From Ciborinia camelliae (taxonomy: Eukaryota > Ascomycota > Leotiomycetes > Helotiales > Sclerotiniaceae): a stretch of DNA of 64,000 nt. The number at the start of each line of letters is the position of its first letter. Position 1 is the stretch's first letter. The notes beneath the pieces are model-generated. The model was not told the origin of the DNA. It searched no databases and saw only the letters and a list, made by a program, of their open reading frames with translations. The stretch lies in contig JANPYM010000021.1 of NCBI GenBank assembly GCA_025890175.1, positions 70,274-134,273 of the forward strand. The letters run 5' to 3'. This document shows, piece by piece, positions 23,801 through 35,021 of this stretch. The translations under genes and the position numbers were made by a program.

Positions 23801-24202
23801 AATATCAATGCTACTTACTCTTCCTCGTTCCAGAAAGCAAAGGCGACGTTCTGAAAGCCATGTGTATCCGAAACTCCGGCAATGCCATCTTCTCCCCATC
23901 TGAAAGCTCTGGATCTCGCATGGTCATGGGGGAAATCTGCGAATCATTAGGACTGTACAAAACGGTGTCTAGCAGTAAACCTACGACTCCATGCATCACC
24001 ATCGGCACTGTAATCCTCTCGTACTGTAGGTAGATATCAGCATTGATAAGTTCACAAACACTTCCCAGACATAAGTACCAGTAGCCCATTGTCTCTCTGC
24101 AACGTAGGGACCCCATTTCTTCCAATACTTCTTTCTATCACGATCCTCCTTCAAACGTTTCTCTTCCTCGGACAAATATTCATGAGAATCAATTTGTACC
24201 AT
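20830..24202 (-). CDS. GH63-type glycosidase (alpha-glucosidase/mannosylglycerate-hydrolase-like)
   Basis: Model: complement(join(20830..21220, 21287..23616, 23668..23767, 23819..23936, 23985..24023, 24079..24202)), 1033 aa. It has no signal peptide ([20 protein letters not shown]), so it is probably intracellular. The N-terminal part carries the conserved segments [41 protein letters not shown] and ALAFW-like [11 protein letters not shown]. The GH63 (alpha/alpha)6 barrel has [19 protein letters not shown] (D453 a candidate general acid), [29 protein letters not shown] and [13 protein letters not shown]...GWTGL (E874 a candidate base). This form is the cytosolic, bacterial-like GH63 group, not ER glucosidase I, so the substrate is uncertain. 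The C-terminal 130 residues are charged and disordered. Exon 2 is only 39 nt. The last intron has a perfect TACTAAC branch site. Confidence 0.9.
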
Positions 24203-27200
24203 TGTGAAGTTGTGGTGGGTGGTGGGTGGTGGGGTAAGAGTTGACAACGTCAATCACTGAGATGGTTTCACTCGATTTGCAGATAGAGCAATGCCCATCA
24301 ACAGTTTATGAAGAATGTTTGTTGATTTTGAGATGAGTGAAGTTATTCTTACGGTGAGAGAGGTGAGATGTCAAGAGAAGCTAAGTAAATTAGTGTCGAC
24401 GCATGTGGTCAGAGGTAAAGAAAGGGTCGGAGAGGGTATGAGGACCTCGGGAAGCTAAAAGAATGGGGGGAAAGCTTCTTGATTTTGAGACAGATGGGAC
24501 TCGAGCTAGAAAGGTGCTACCCGGATTAACCTAAGGTTATTATGCAGGTAGATGAGGACAAATCACATTCGACCTTTTCTTCTTCTCTTCTCTTTTCTTT
24601 TCTTTTCTTTCCTTTGAGGCAATAGGGTAAATCAAGGTTATTAGTTGGTATTCTGGAAGTCAAGCCATCGACGAAGTGATGCGTGAGGGTGTTGGACGTT
24701 TTAAAAATAAACCAAGCTGTTGGTGCAGCTGTTGGTGCGGCGGTTATCTAGAGTGACGTAACCTTATTGTTGTTATCGAGGGAAGCTTTGGTGGGAATTT
24801 GGACCTGGACCTGGACCGTCTCTCCGTCTCAGCTCAGGGTAGTGTAGTGAATAGGTACTTAGTTTGAGCGTCACCAAACCTAAACTCTACCCAAGGTCCC
24901 TACTTAGTACCTCCCGGCTTTTAGTAGCAATATTCGAATTTAGATGTAGGAAAATAACCACCATTTACCAAGAATACCATAAGTACGTCGTCAGTATTAT
25001 TGCTATCTAAGTACTGCACCTTTATTTGAGGAGACAGGGACGGAGTACCGGTAGGCCTCAGTTCGTTTATAGGTTATCTACGGAGATCTGGAGGATGAGG
25101 AGTTGGGGAATGAGGGAAAGTGGTGGGGTGAACAAGGTTTATGAGGGGGTTATTTAAGTAAACTTGGGGGGCAAGGTAGAGGTTTCCAAAGCCCCACCGG
25201 ATCTGTTGGATTCAAAGCCTCCACAACAATACCTACCTCTTAACAGTAACAATAACAGCAATGACGATGACAACAAAAACAATAATTCATCGTGAATATC
25301 ATATCACCTAACAGATGGATGATATGTTATGTTCCCTACTCCTGGGTCAAAACGTTCATATTGGGCTTTCGGTGCATCGTGAACACGACGGAAAAGTACT
25401 CTTCTATCTCTTTAATTTAACCCTTTCATTTTCTATCCATAACCATGGAGAAACCCTTTTCGTCCCTACCCACCTACTACTCTTACACACACACATCTCG
25501 TCAGGAACATGTGCAGCAAACAATCAGCGAAATCCGATACAGTATTTCAAAATACTGCCCATGAAAGATGGATCGATGGTGATGTTTGTATAGAATATCA
25601 AATATGCGGGTCAAAATTTCCAGTGGATTTTCGACGATATCTGTTATACTTTGCTCGAAAGAGGGAAGATCTTTTCTTTTCACTCGTTCAATATTAAAAG
25701 AAAATAGTGTCATGGAAATAGAAATGAAGCAAGTGCTTCATATAATGGCTACTTGTATTGACGAGTTCTTTTTTACATCCTACTATTGGTTGATCTCCTC
25801 CTTGATGAAACATTGCTATGCGAGATTCATCATCTCCAAATTATCTCAGCAAACAAGAATATAATGAAGCGAAGAGCGATTCCTAAATATATCCATTATC
25901 AAACCATAGGTCCGAGCAACCCGAAGTATAAATCACCCACATATGATAATACCGCAAGACCTCAGGGCCAATTCTCGTGAAATTAAAACGAACAATAGTA
26001 ACAGGGTAGTAGTGCATGCCTTCTTACTGCAGCCTAGTGGTTACATGACTGAAGTTGTTACTCACGCATCATGCCATTCGGGAATCTAAAATGTCCGCAA
26101 ACACCAGCACTTCCTCGCTCAATTGCTACATTTTTACGTACCTCTCTGGTTGAAAATATTTATAACCAACAATCTTGGAAATAGTGTGTGTTCTTTGAAA
26201 ATAAGTGATACGAATTGATATGAGTTTTCTGCACCAAAATAATTAGTTCAATATTCCTGGAAGTCTTATCTTTTGCAACCCTCCTATAGGCACCTATGTG
26301 TAGTACAAGAGCTATAACAAGGGAAGGAAAAAACGGAAAACGAATAAAATCCATACCAAGTAGTTACACAGCAGATAAAGCTGTTTTCACCCCCCGACTT
26401 TCTTATTCGGCTAAAGTGATGTCCCCGCATACTCATTGTGTAATTAGTAAGAGTGTCACGGCAACGAATCAACTAATCGTTCAAAATCGACCCTTTGAAA
26501 GACTTTTCATTATCCTCTCTAAAATCCTTCTAATGCCCATAGGTATTGATACCAAAAGCGGTATACAAATAAATAGAGGTAGATCTCGCTCTGTACAAAA
26601 AAAGTATTAGAAGATTTTGCAAGGAATTTAGTTACCTAGGTTGGCCATAAGATCAGAGAGATTCGAGAAACGGTTTAGCTGGGAATTGGGTTGGTAATAA
26701 ATATAAAGCCTCTTGGTTTAGTTCTAAATAGTAATACATTGATGTCGGGAATGAGTAATCATAAATACCATATTATATTACATAAACGATATCTCCTCGT
26801 CATCAACTCATCAACTCATCAACTCATCAACTCATCAACTCATCAACTCATCAACTCATCAACTCATCAACTCATCAACTCATCAACTCATCAACTCATC
26901 AACTCATCAACTCATCAACTCATCAACTCATCAACTCATCAACTCATCAACTCAAAATTTGATCGACTATTTCAAATTCAAATTCAAATTCAAACCCAAC
27001 AGAATAAAAAAAAGCATATCCTCATATCCTCATATCCTCATATCCTCATATCCTCATATCCTCATCTTCTCGTTCATCAACTCAATCCCCATCCCCATCC
27101 CCATCCCTCGTAAATCCTCATCCTCATCCTCAATCCTCATCCTCATCCCCAGAAGCAGGGATCGCTCGTCTCACAACTGCGTTCTCTAAGAGAAGAAACC

Positions 27201-28079
27201 AGGGCTAATTATAAAGATACAGGAACTTTCCTCGTGAGTCGTTGTAAGGTTTACATTCTTTATTATTTAAGATATCTCCTAGCATTTACATTTGTATTTC
27301 CTAAATGGTAGAAATGGTAGGTAGATAGGTGGATTTTTTAGGGGATGGGGATATGGGGACGGGGTGGGTGATGGAGGGGAGGAGGGGGATAGGTAGATAG
27401 GTAGGAGGGGGATATGGATGTGGAGGTTGAGGTTGAGGTTGAGGTTGTTGTTGGGGAAGGAAGGAAGGAGGGGGAGGGAGTGGATGATGAAGAGGAGAGT
27501 GGGGAGAGGGATATAGATGAGAGGGTTTTTTGTCATAGATAATGGATGGATGGATGGATGAGGGAAATATTTACTTATGTTTGTGTTGAATTGGGTATAG
27601 TAGGAGAGAAGAGGAGAAGAGAGGAGAAGAGAGGAGGCAGTTGGTTGGTTTGTTTAACATTCACCTGTTCACCGGGAGACTAGGTATTAATAGGTAGGTT
27701 ACCCGATCGTAGTAAGGAGGTAGGTAGTATATAGCGATTAAAATTCAGGGGTTTGAAAGTTTATTCGTGATATAACATCTATTCGTAATAAAACATCACT
27801 CACATTATACTATTTGTTATATGATATAGGGCACAGAAGATGGCTTTTTGAATTTTCAAGTGTAGAGTCTAAGGTCTATTGGATAATATTAGTTAGAGAA
27901 AACACAACCCATAATCTGAAGACCCACACATACGTACACGTTCTGATTGATATCCAATCTAATGTGTATTTGACGTTGATGCTGCTTATATATGACATTC
28001 TGATAGGTAATTATCGAGCAATGCCAATTCTACTTTGATTCTCCGCGAGCGATTAAGCTGGGGTATATATTCTCCAAAT
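24203..28079. other. Long gene-poor spacer with tandem repeats
   Basis: About 3.9 kb upstream of the GH63 gene. The first kilobase is its likely promoter, with a TTTTC microsatellite near 24588-24610. The middle (25000-26700) is AT-rich with only short, unrelated frames. From 26800 to 27170 it is a chain of simple arrays, and 27330-27640 holds purine-rich low-complexity DNA. I see no gene. Confidence 0.55.
26802..26954. repeat. 8-bp minisatellite (TCAACTCA), about 19 copies
   Basis: A perfect or nearly perfect array of TCAACTCA over 153 bp. It is followed directly by other short arrays: TTCAAA (about 26967-26994), CATATCCTC (about 27018-27063) and CCCCAT (about 27086-27110). Confidence 0.92.
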
Positions 28080-28562
28080 TCAAGACATCATAAAGCCTAA
28101 TTTTACGGCCTTAAGGATCATATCTGGGAGTTGGGCGACTAATTTCTCCAGAATAGATATCCAAGTGTTGTTGAACATAGATATCTTGCAGCGTCTTAGT
28201 GACTCCCAAATGTCCAGTCCATATTTCCAATTCTGATGAATAATTTCTACAGCCCCTCTATCGGCGCAGAGCTTGGCTAAATATTCATCACAATCCTTCC
28301 ACTTTTTCCAATCATCACTCTGCGTTCTTCGCTTTAAAGAGATGAGAAGGTGAAGCATATGGGTATCGAGTTCATTTGACCAGAGAATCATATGGAGCCA
28401 ATGTTGCTTTCTATCTTTCATGATGGAGGCTGCACTTTGTTTTCTACCGACTACACCATCCGAATTTGAAATGATTAGTTTTGCTTTAGCAGGAAAGAAA
28501 GATCCCGATAAGAGTAAGAACAATACCAAGATGACTAAGAGCATCAGGACGCATTTCCACAC
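28080..28562 (-). CDS. Doubtful small protein with hydrophobic N-terminus
   Basis: A single open frame of 160 codons. I do not recognise it. The N-terminus MWKCVLMLLVILVLFLLLSG is strongly hydrophobic and would serve as a signal peptide or anchor. The remainder is helical, charged and Trp-rich (WLHMILWSNEL, DDWKKWKDCDEYLAKLCAD, WKYGLDIWESLRR). If cleaved near the FFPAKA segment, the mature part would be about 130 residues with three cysteines, the profile of a small secreted fungal protein. An ATG further upstream (about 28641) is in another frame, so either there is an intron or it starts at 28562. It is isolated in a gene-poor region, which lowers confidence. Confidence 0.35.
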   Translation of the reverse strand: MWKCVLMLLVILVLFLLLSGSFFPAKAKLIISNSDGVVGRKQSAASIMKDRKQHWLHMILWSNELDTHMLHLLISLKRRTQSDDWKKWKDCDEYLAKLCADRGAVEIIHQNWKYGLDIWESLRRCKISMFNNTWISILEKLVAQLPDMILKAVKLGFMMS

Positions 28563-30551
28563 ATCTTCTTCTTATCCCTTGAAGTTCCACTGACCGAGTA
28601 GAAGGTTCAACGGCCTGAGCATTGATAGTGTTTATATTCATGTTTGACGAGGTAGGCAATGATTGGGTTGATGATGGAAATATTTTTGTAGATATGATTT
28701 GAAAGGAAGTTCACAAAAAGGAGCTAGCGTGGCTGTTGAGAAGAGTGGTAGGAGTAGCAGTAATGTCGATTTGATCTTCTTATGGTTAGCTGTTGAGCTG
28801 ACCAAATGAGGGGTGCTGTGTTTTGATATATAAGATTCTTAGAATAATGAAAATAAGAGAGAGAGCTAAAGGTTCCCGGAATATTTGCGCTGGCTGCCTA
28901 TTGTGTCCAATGCACTTTTAGCACCATACGTGGGTTTCTGAGAAATTCCATCCTAGTTCCTTCATAGCCCCTACTCGGCAAGAACCTTCAGCCATATAGG
29001 GACTTCTGATTTTCACTTGGTACCAATCACCTAGCTGGTATGCATCTAATGCTACCCAATACCGCGTTCCACCTCATTGTTCCGTGAATGAAGGCGATCA
29101 TTCGATGATGTATCATTAAGCTGTACATATCTATCTGCCTCTACCCGCTGCACGCTCCCGTACCATATTCCAAGTCTCGTCCGTTTGAACGTTGCTTTTT
29201 CCTAAATGTGGAGCATAGGTATCTATCGGTACCAATCTCCAAACGAAAAGGAAAGTTCCTCGTGTGGCTATGCCGTGACCTGGTAGAGACAGAGTGAGGC
29301 TTTGAGTATTCTAGGTACCGAGCCTAGCAAATGATCATCCAGCTTTGTTTTGCCGTTTCATTTCGTTTGGAAATGGCACTCCATGCTAGACTACTATCAT
29401 GATATCTATGCACTGCCACATCCTAGATCACAGAAGAATCTCTGAAATACTTGAATCTATCATTTAGCTTCGAGATTGAAATTTTCAAATCTACAAACAG
29501 AGAGAGTAAAATCCTGGAATTATGTAGGATGGTGACGAAATGAATGTTGATATTAGTTGGAACAAAAGAATTGCCTAGTATTTAATCAGGAGGATGTATT
29601 GAGGAAGTCTGGGAAGAATGGAAAAAGAAGAAGAAATCATTAGGAAGCGAGCAAATATCGAGGAAGATGCTAGTACTAGTGTGATTGATCAGACTTTCTT
29701 TGAGCTAATCAGATAAATCCCTTCTGGTTATCAAAAATTCTACAAATTCCCAAATGAAGAGGGAAAAGATGGAAGATGGCAACGCAATACACAGTGTACA
29801 GAAATGACAGAATGGGGAAGGAAAGTGTGGGGTAATTTCCGCCCCGCCAAACCTCACATCAACTCTTTCTTCATCCACCATCCATCCACCTTTCCCCTGA
29901 TGACTTTCATCGGTATTGATGTTCACCGTAAATCCAATATTCGTTTCCTTGAGAATGAATTCTTGGGAATATGGTATACACCAAATCAGAAGAATGTGAT
30001 AAGTTCACACATGTAAACAGGATTGGGGTAACCTGTTCCCAGAATCAAAAGCCGAAGGAGCGAAGAAGAAAAGTGAGCTGGGAAGACTAGCCATCGTTGA
30101 AGAAGTTGCTAGACAGATGTTATTTCCTAGCCGAGAGCGATAGTATTACCTACTGGTAGGAATTGCATCATCGATGGGGAATATATCTGGGGAAGTAGAT
30201 TAGGGGAAGTTAGGATATGGCACAGCATTACGAATATAGTTTTGACATCACAAATTTGATGAGCTCCTATATATATGATACTCTACTATGAAACAGATTA
30301 TTCATGCCATGCATTCCCTCAACAAAGTCATGATTGTACTCAAGCACAAGGTCAACGTTGAAGATATCTCTGGGAGTCTGAAACCATCCATATCAACAAC
30401 ATTATAACACGTATATTTTCTCGAATCAACACGTGCCGTGCCATTGTTTTTCACTCCCAACAAACACATCAACCCAGCACAAAATCAGTGAATATCAATC
30501 CATCTCTCTCCGATATATTTCCAAATTTTCCCACTTCCCTCACCAAACATA

Positions 30552-30600
30552 TCCCGTGGCGCAGTGGTTAACGCCTCTGCTTGCGCCAGCGTAATCGGGA
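30552..30600 (+). other. tRNA-like 5' fragment (A-box only)
   Basis: The run GTGGCGCAGTGGTTAACGC looks like the D-arm and internal A-box of an RNA polymerase III tRNA promoter. TGGCGCA can pair with TGCGCCA about 18 nt downstream. No B-box (GGTTCGANNC) or matching 3' acceptor strand follows, so it is not a functional tRNA. It may be a tRNA relic or a chance match. Confidence 0.25.
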
Positions 30601-31690
30601 CAGTTTGGTACAGTCATTCTATAGTACGAAGTTGATTGGGACTCATAGGCCTGAACAAGGCCGCTTGAGTTTTGCTGATTTTTTGGGTTTTTTTTATGAT
30701 ATGGAAGGTGGAGGGAGGAGTTCTTTTGTTTTTGTGTGGGAGTTTTTTTTTGGCTGGAGGGAATGTGGATGCGGTTGCGGTTGCGGATGTGAACATGCGT
30801 TGGGATGAGTACTTGACTGAGATGTAGATTTCATTATCGTTCTGATTCATCTGCACCTCTCGAACTACATACACAATTTCTGTCCGTCGGTCTGTCTATT
30901 TGTGTGCCTTATACCATATGCGAAATTCCATCAGAATCAACTTGCAATAAATACCCTGTTCGTACCCTTTTCTCTTTCTCTCTTGCCTTTTGACCAGAAG
31001 ATAGATGACAGATGACTCTAAGAATAGCATAATATAACATAACATAACATGAATGAATGAAGACCGGGAGTCTATGGGTATCCTATTTAAGAATCAGATT
31101 CATCTTCTTCTTCCACTCGAAACGAAACACCAAAAGTATTGAACACCTCCACCTCCACCTCCACCTACACGCATCAAGCAACCCAACCCAACCGCATCCA
31201 CTCACCAACTTGAAACCTCCATACACCAAACCCTTTATTCCCCCAAAATACAAACCACCCCCTCCTCTCACAGTTCGTTCTCCAAACCTAGAAACAACCC
31301 CAAAGATCTCACATACCGGTGCTCCAAATACATACATAACCAGTTGCGTGATCATATCAACTAAGTACTACCTACCTACCTACCTACCAAGATCCCTTAT
31401 GAATCCCATCCCATATCTACTATACTATACACAAGAAAACCCCCCACGAATCCGTCTGCAACAGCCAGCTCACTGAACCACTGCACCAGTCTATCAGTCC
31501 ACCAGTCCACCGAAGCACGAGAATACCAAGACCCAAGCAAACATACATACATACACAATCCTCCCCATTTCCCCTCCCCCCTTTTACATAAAAACCCAAA
31601 CCCAAACCCAACCCCAATCCGATTACCTACCTATCTACCTACCCACCCACCTATCTACCCACAACCACGCATAACCACCCACAACCACCC

Positions 31691-31836
31691 ATCCCATACC
31701 AACCATCCCATACCAACCATCCCATACCAACCATCCCATACCAACCATCCCATACCAACCATCCCATACCAACCATCCCATACCAACCATCCCATACCAA
31801 CCATCCCATACCAACCATCCCATACCAACCATCCCA
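31691..31836. repeat. 14-bp minisatellite (ATCCCATACCAACC), about 10 copies
   Basis: A nearly perfect array of a 14-bp unit. It creates spurious reading frames in all three minus frames (VWDGWYGM-type periodicity). Confidence 0.92.
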
Positions 31837-32535
31837 CCCCCCTCCACCACCCACATGGGCCATTTCCCAACAGACAAATTTCAATCTTTCAATCTTTCAA
31901 TCTTTCAATCTTTCAATCCCACCTGTGATAGCGTGATGACGTGATGGCGTTTCAAGAAAGAAAGAAAGAAAGAAAGAAGTGTTTCCGGGTGAGTCTAGCT
32001 TTTTTTTTCTCGGGGGGATGGAGATGGGGATGGGGATGAAGAAAAAAGCTGGGTAATTGGGTAATTGGGTAATTGGTGAGGTATATACCGGTTGATACTT
32101 TTTTAAAAATAAGGTAAGGCAAGGTAAGGTAAGGTAAGATGATCAAATCGAGGGCCACTAAGCCTTGCATAGGTATGGAGGGAGGGAGGTAGGTAGGTAG
32201 GGAGGGAGGTAGGTAAGTAGGGTAGGTAGCTATGTGTTGAAGAATGAATGAAAATGCACGCATGCACGCATGCAAACCTGCAAGTGATATGTGATATGTG
32301 ATATCGAGTTATGAAGTTATGGAAGAGTAGGTATATATATATATATATATCTGATGGAAGTTTTGGAATAAGGGATTCTGATGTATATATAGGTACCTAT
32401 ATATACACATGGTAGGAAGCCAGAAGCCAGAAGCCATAGCTGGTACGTAGATATATCTCTTCTTCATTCTAATAATAATAATAATATTAATAAGCATTGC
32501 AGAGGTAGGTAGGTATTAAAAACGAACCAACACGC

Positions 32536-34049
32536 CTACCCGAAACTTATTTTCTGTCTTGTCAAGTTTCTAAACACATCATCCAAAGCATTTCTCTTCC
32601 TCTTTCCCCCCTCACCCTCGTCATCATGCGTCTTGCCCCCCTCCTCTTCCTCCCGGTCCAACTCGACATCTTCTTCTGTACGGGGTATCCAAGCTCGAAT
32701 CTGCCCATCCGAATGGGCCGAGTAGAGACCATCGACCGGTTCTCTCCAAGCCAATGCCGTGATACGATTCCGGATATTTCCTTCGCCGGTTCGATATCGG
32801 ATTGCGGCCTCACTAGGCCCAGGAACCTTTAATCGTTTGAGAAGACGTCCCTGATGGAGTTCGAAAACGAGAATTTCTTTTTCGTTGGGGAAGAAGAGAA
32901 GTTCTTTCTTCGGAGGTGTCAAAGCGGTGGGTGATACAACTATAGGTAGACTTGAGAGATGTCCATTCTTAATTGTTGGTCCAAAATTTGCGAGAGTATT
33001 TGCACCCGTAGCTGCATCCCAGACGCGAATCCTCTCGTCATGCGCTGCAGATATGATATAGTTCCCATTATCCGTCCATGTGAGGCCATTTACGGCGCCC
33101 ATATGTGCTTTAGCAGAAGCTCTTGATCGTCCACCTGTCATCCCATATGTAGAAGAAATCCCAATGGCATCCTCCAAATCTAGTGAACCCACTGAGCCGG
33201 TGCTCTTACGAATATCCCAGAGACGAATAGTACCATCCACACACCCACTAGCTAATATATGATCAACCTTTGGATGCCAAGCGACTGAAAGTAAGGCCCA
33301 ATTGTGACCAGCTAATGAATGTGTACTTGCGCCGGACCGAAGATCTACGAGCCTGACAGTTGGGTGTTGAGTCGCGCAAGCCACCAGGAGATGTTGTGCA
33401 ATGGGAGATACGGCATGAGAATAGACGATGGAGTTTAGGTCGAAATCTGCAGATAGTTGGAGGGTCTCTGTGGAGAATAGTTTGAGATGATGATCGTATG
33501 ACGAAGAGAGAAAGGCGGCAGAATCGAAAGGATAGAAACTAAGATGTGTGATGCCATATCTGTGCGCGGAAGCATTCCTGCAGACCCGAGTTAGTGGGCG
33601 GTTTTCAATTTGGCACAATGCTAGAAATCTGTGAAATATACCTAGGGACTATTCCGGTTGGTCGGAATGTATATTTCGATGCCCCGGTGGGGATTTGATC
33701 AAGATCCCAAACTTTGATAGATGCATCTGCACCACCAGAAAGAAGACTACATATCTTCTTGTTAGTCCGGAACTTTCAACAACTTCAATCATTCATTTCA
33801 TTCTTACATCTTTCCGTCGAATCTATCTATCGATAGTGCGTTCACTCCAGTCTGGTGCGCCCATATCTTCGCCGGCTCATAATCTCGAGCTTCCGCATCT
33901 GTAGCTACAGACCTCTGAGGTTTTTCACCGCCATTGAATTGTAGATTTGGGGCCGGTGAAATCACATGGATTAGCTGGGTGGTTTGGATGCGCGCGAAGG
34001 CATTCGGACCAAGATTGCCCGTTGATCGATCAAAGATCAATTGATTCAT
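32536..34049 (-). CDS. rad28: CSA/ERCC8-Rad28-type WD-repeat protein (transcription-coupled repair)
   Basis: Model: complement(join(32536..33577, 33642..33746, 33808..34049)), 462 aa. CSA (yeast Rad28) is a DDB1-CUL4 substrate receptor that acts at stalled RNA polymerase II in transcription-coupled nucleotide excision repair. A WD40 propeller is visible: ILLSGGADASIKVWDL, FLSSSYDHHLKLFSTETLQ, TVRLVDLRSGASTHSLAGH, ILASGCVDGTIRLWDIRKSTG, YIISAAHDERIRVWDAATGANTLANFG and GLYSAHSDGQIRAWIP. The segment YSHAVSPIAQHLLVACAT followed by LVDLRSG closely follows the human CSA order. The C-terminus is acidic then basic, with a possible nuclear signal (GGKRKRN). Intron 1 has ACTAAC before the acceptor. It is divergent from the gene at 34347. 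Confidence 0.9.
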
Positions 34050-34346
34050 ACATTTGGTGTCCAGTATACAATTGTATACGAATGGGTTAATTAATGTAGG
34101 TGATGGAAGTCTACTTTAATGTGAACTGAGCATTGAGAAATATTTGATGCATGTTCAGGAGTGAAACCTGAAAGAATTGCGACACGGTAACCTTAACAAT
34201 TTCGCGGGGTAAGGTTGTTTGGTCATCGTCATAGGTAGATACTGTACTTGAGCTAAATATTTCTAGAGCGCTCCAGCCAGACGGCTTAGCTTTCACGATT
34301 TTTTTGTACATTCCAGACACCAACCTTGGGTACTTTGAAGGACAAT
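34050..34346. promoter_or_regulatory. Short bidirectional promoter
   Basis: Only 297 bp separate the start codons of the CSA-type gene and the gene at 34347. No TATA box is obvious on either side. The compact head-to-head layout suggests co-regulation. Confidence 0.4.
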
Positions 34347-35021
34347 ATGACTTCAAAAGCATTTTCACAGAACACTTTTATTAACCCAGATATTGAAGAA
34401 AATTCAATTGAGGGGGATAAGGTTTCACGAACAAGAAAACCTTCCGTTTACGATGCTGTTGCAGGTAACATCCCATACACGACACCCTCTCGGAGATAAA
34501 GTTACGTATTGACATGTTGCTCAGGTCGGATTTCCGCAGCAGGTTTCATTCCTAGGAGTGTGATTGTCTCCTCAACTCGGGATACTACATCATCCTCTTT
34601 AAGCGCTGTGCCTCCCGAAGCTGTATTGTTTCGGAGTAAGAATGCACCAACCAGATATGCCGAATCGGACATCTATTTTGCAAATGAAAGAGAGTCGCCG
34701 AAGGAATTGCCCGACTCCGATCTCTTGAAATCACTTCACACCTATGCTTCAGATTTCTATTCTCGTGCAACTGCAGAAGGGGGGTCTACAGATTGGCGCA
34801 GCATGGACGAAACGGCTTTGATAGGACTGGGTATTTTGATGGAGGAAGCATCTCGAGAAATCCTGGGGGAAACGGGCGACCTAACGTTCACAGAAGGAGA
34901 AGAAATCAATATCAATATTCCTGGGCGCGGTCGACGTTCTCGAACAGGCAGCGTTATCAGCCCACCCCGAGAAGCCAAAAGAAGACGAATCCTTGAAGAT
35001 CATGACAATGGAACGGGTTGA
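34347..35021 (+). CDS. Unrecognised protein, likely conserved in filamentous ascomycetes
   Basis: Model: join(34347..34464, 34525..35021), 204 aa. I cannot name the family. The 60-bp intron joins ...YDAVA to GRISAAGFIPRSV in phase 1. The central part looks folded and well constrained: RYAESDIYFANE, LPDSDLLKSLHTYASDFYSRAT, then MDETALIGLGILMEEASREILGETGDLTFTEGE. This reads as a small helical domain. The C-terminus is basic (GRGRRSRTGS, EAKRRRILEDHD) and looks like a nuclear localisation signal. The head-to-head position with a DNA-repair gene and the nuclear-type tail suggest a nuclear role, which is only an inference. Confidence 0.75.

Larger units (their letters stand above)
28563..32535. 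other. Gene-poor spacer
   Basis: About 4 kb with no convincing gene. It contains a tRNA-like fragment (about 30552-30600), AC/CCA-rich low-complexity DNA (31130-31680), a 14-bp minisatellite, CTTTCAAT repeats (31881-31917), AAGAAAG and AATTGGGT repeats, GGTAGG runs and a TATATA tract (32332-32350). Frames across the minisatellite are artefacts. Confidence 0.55.

Noticed and set aside
26691..27113. 140-codon plus frame
   Set aside because: Mostly translation of the 8-bp minisatellite and following arrays.
30552..30630. Functional tRNA gene
   Set aside because: Only an A-box/D-arm match; no B-box and no acceptor-stem pairing.
31635..31884. Three overlapping 71-80 codon minus frames
   Set aside because: Direct translation of the 14-bp minisatellite in three phases.
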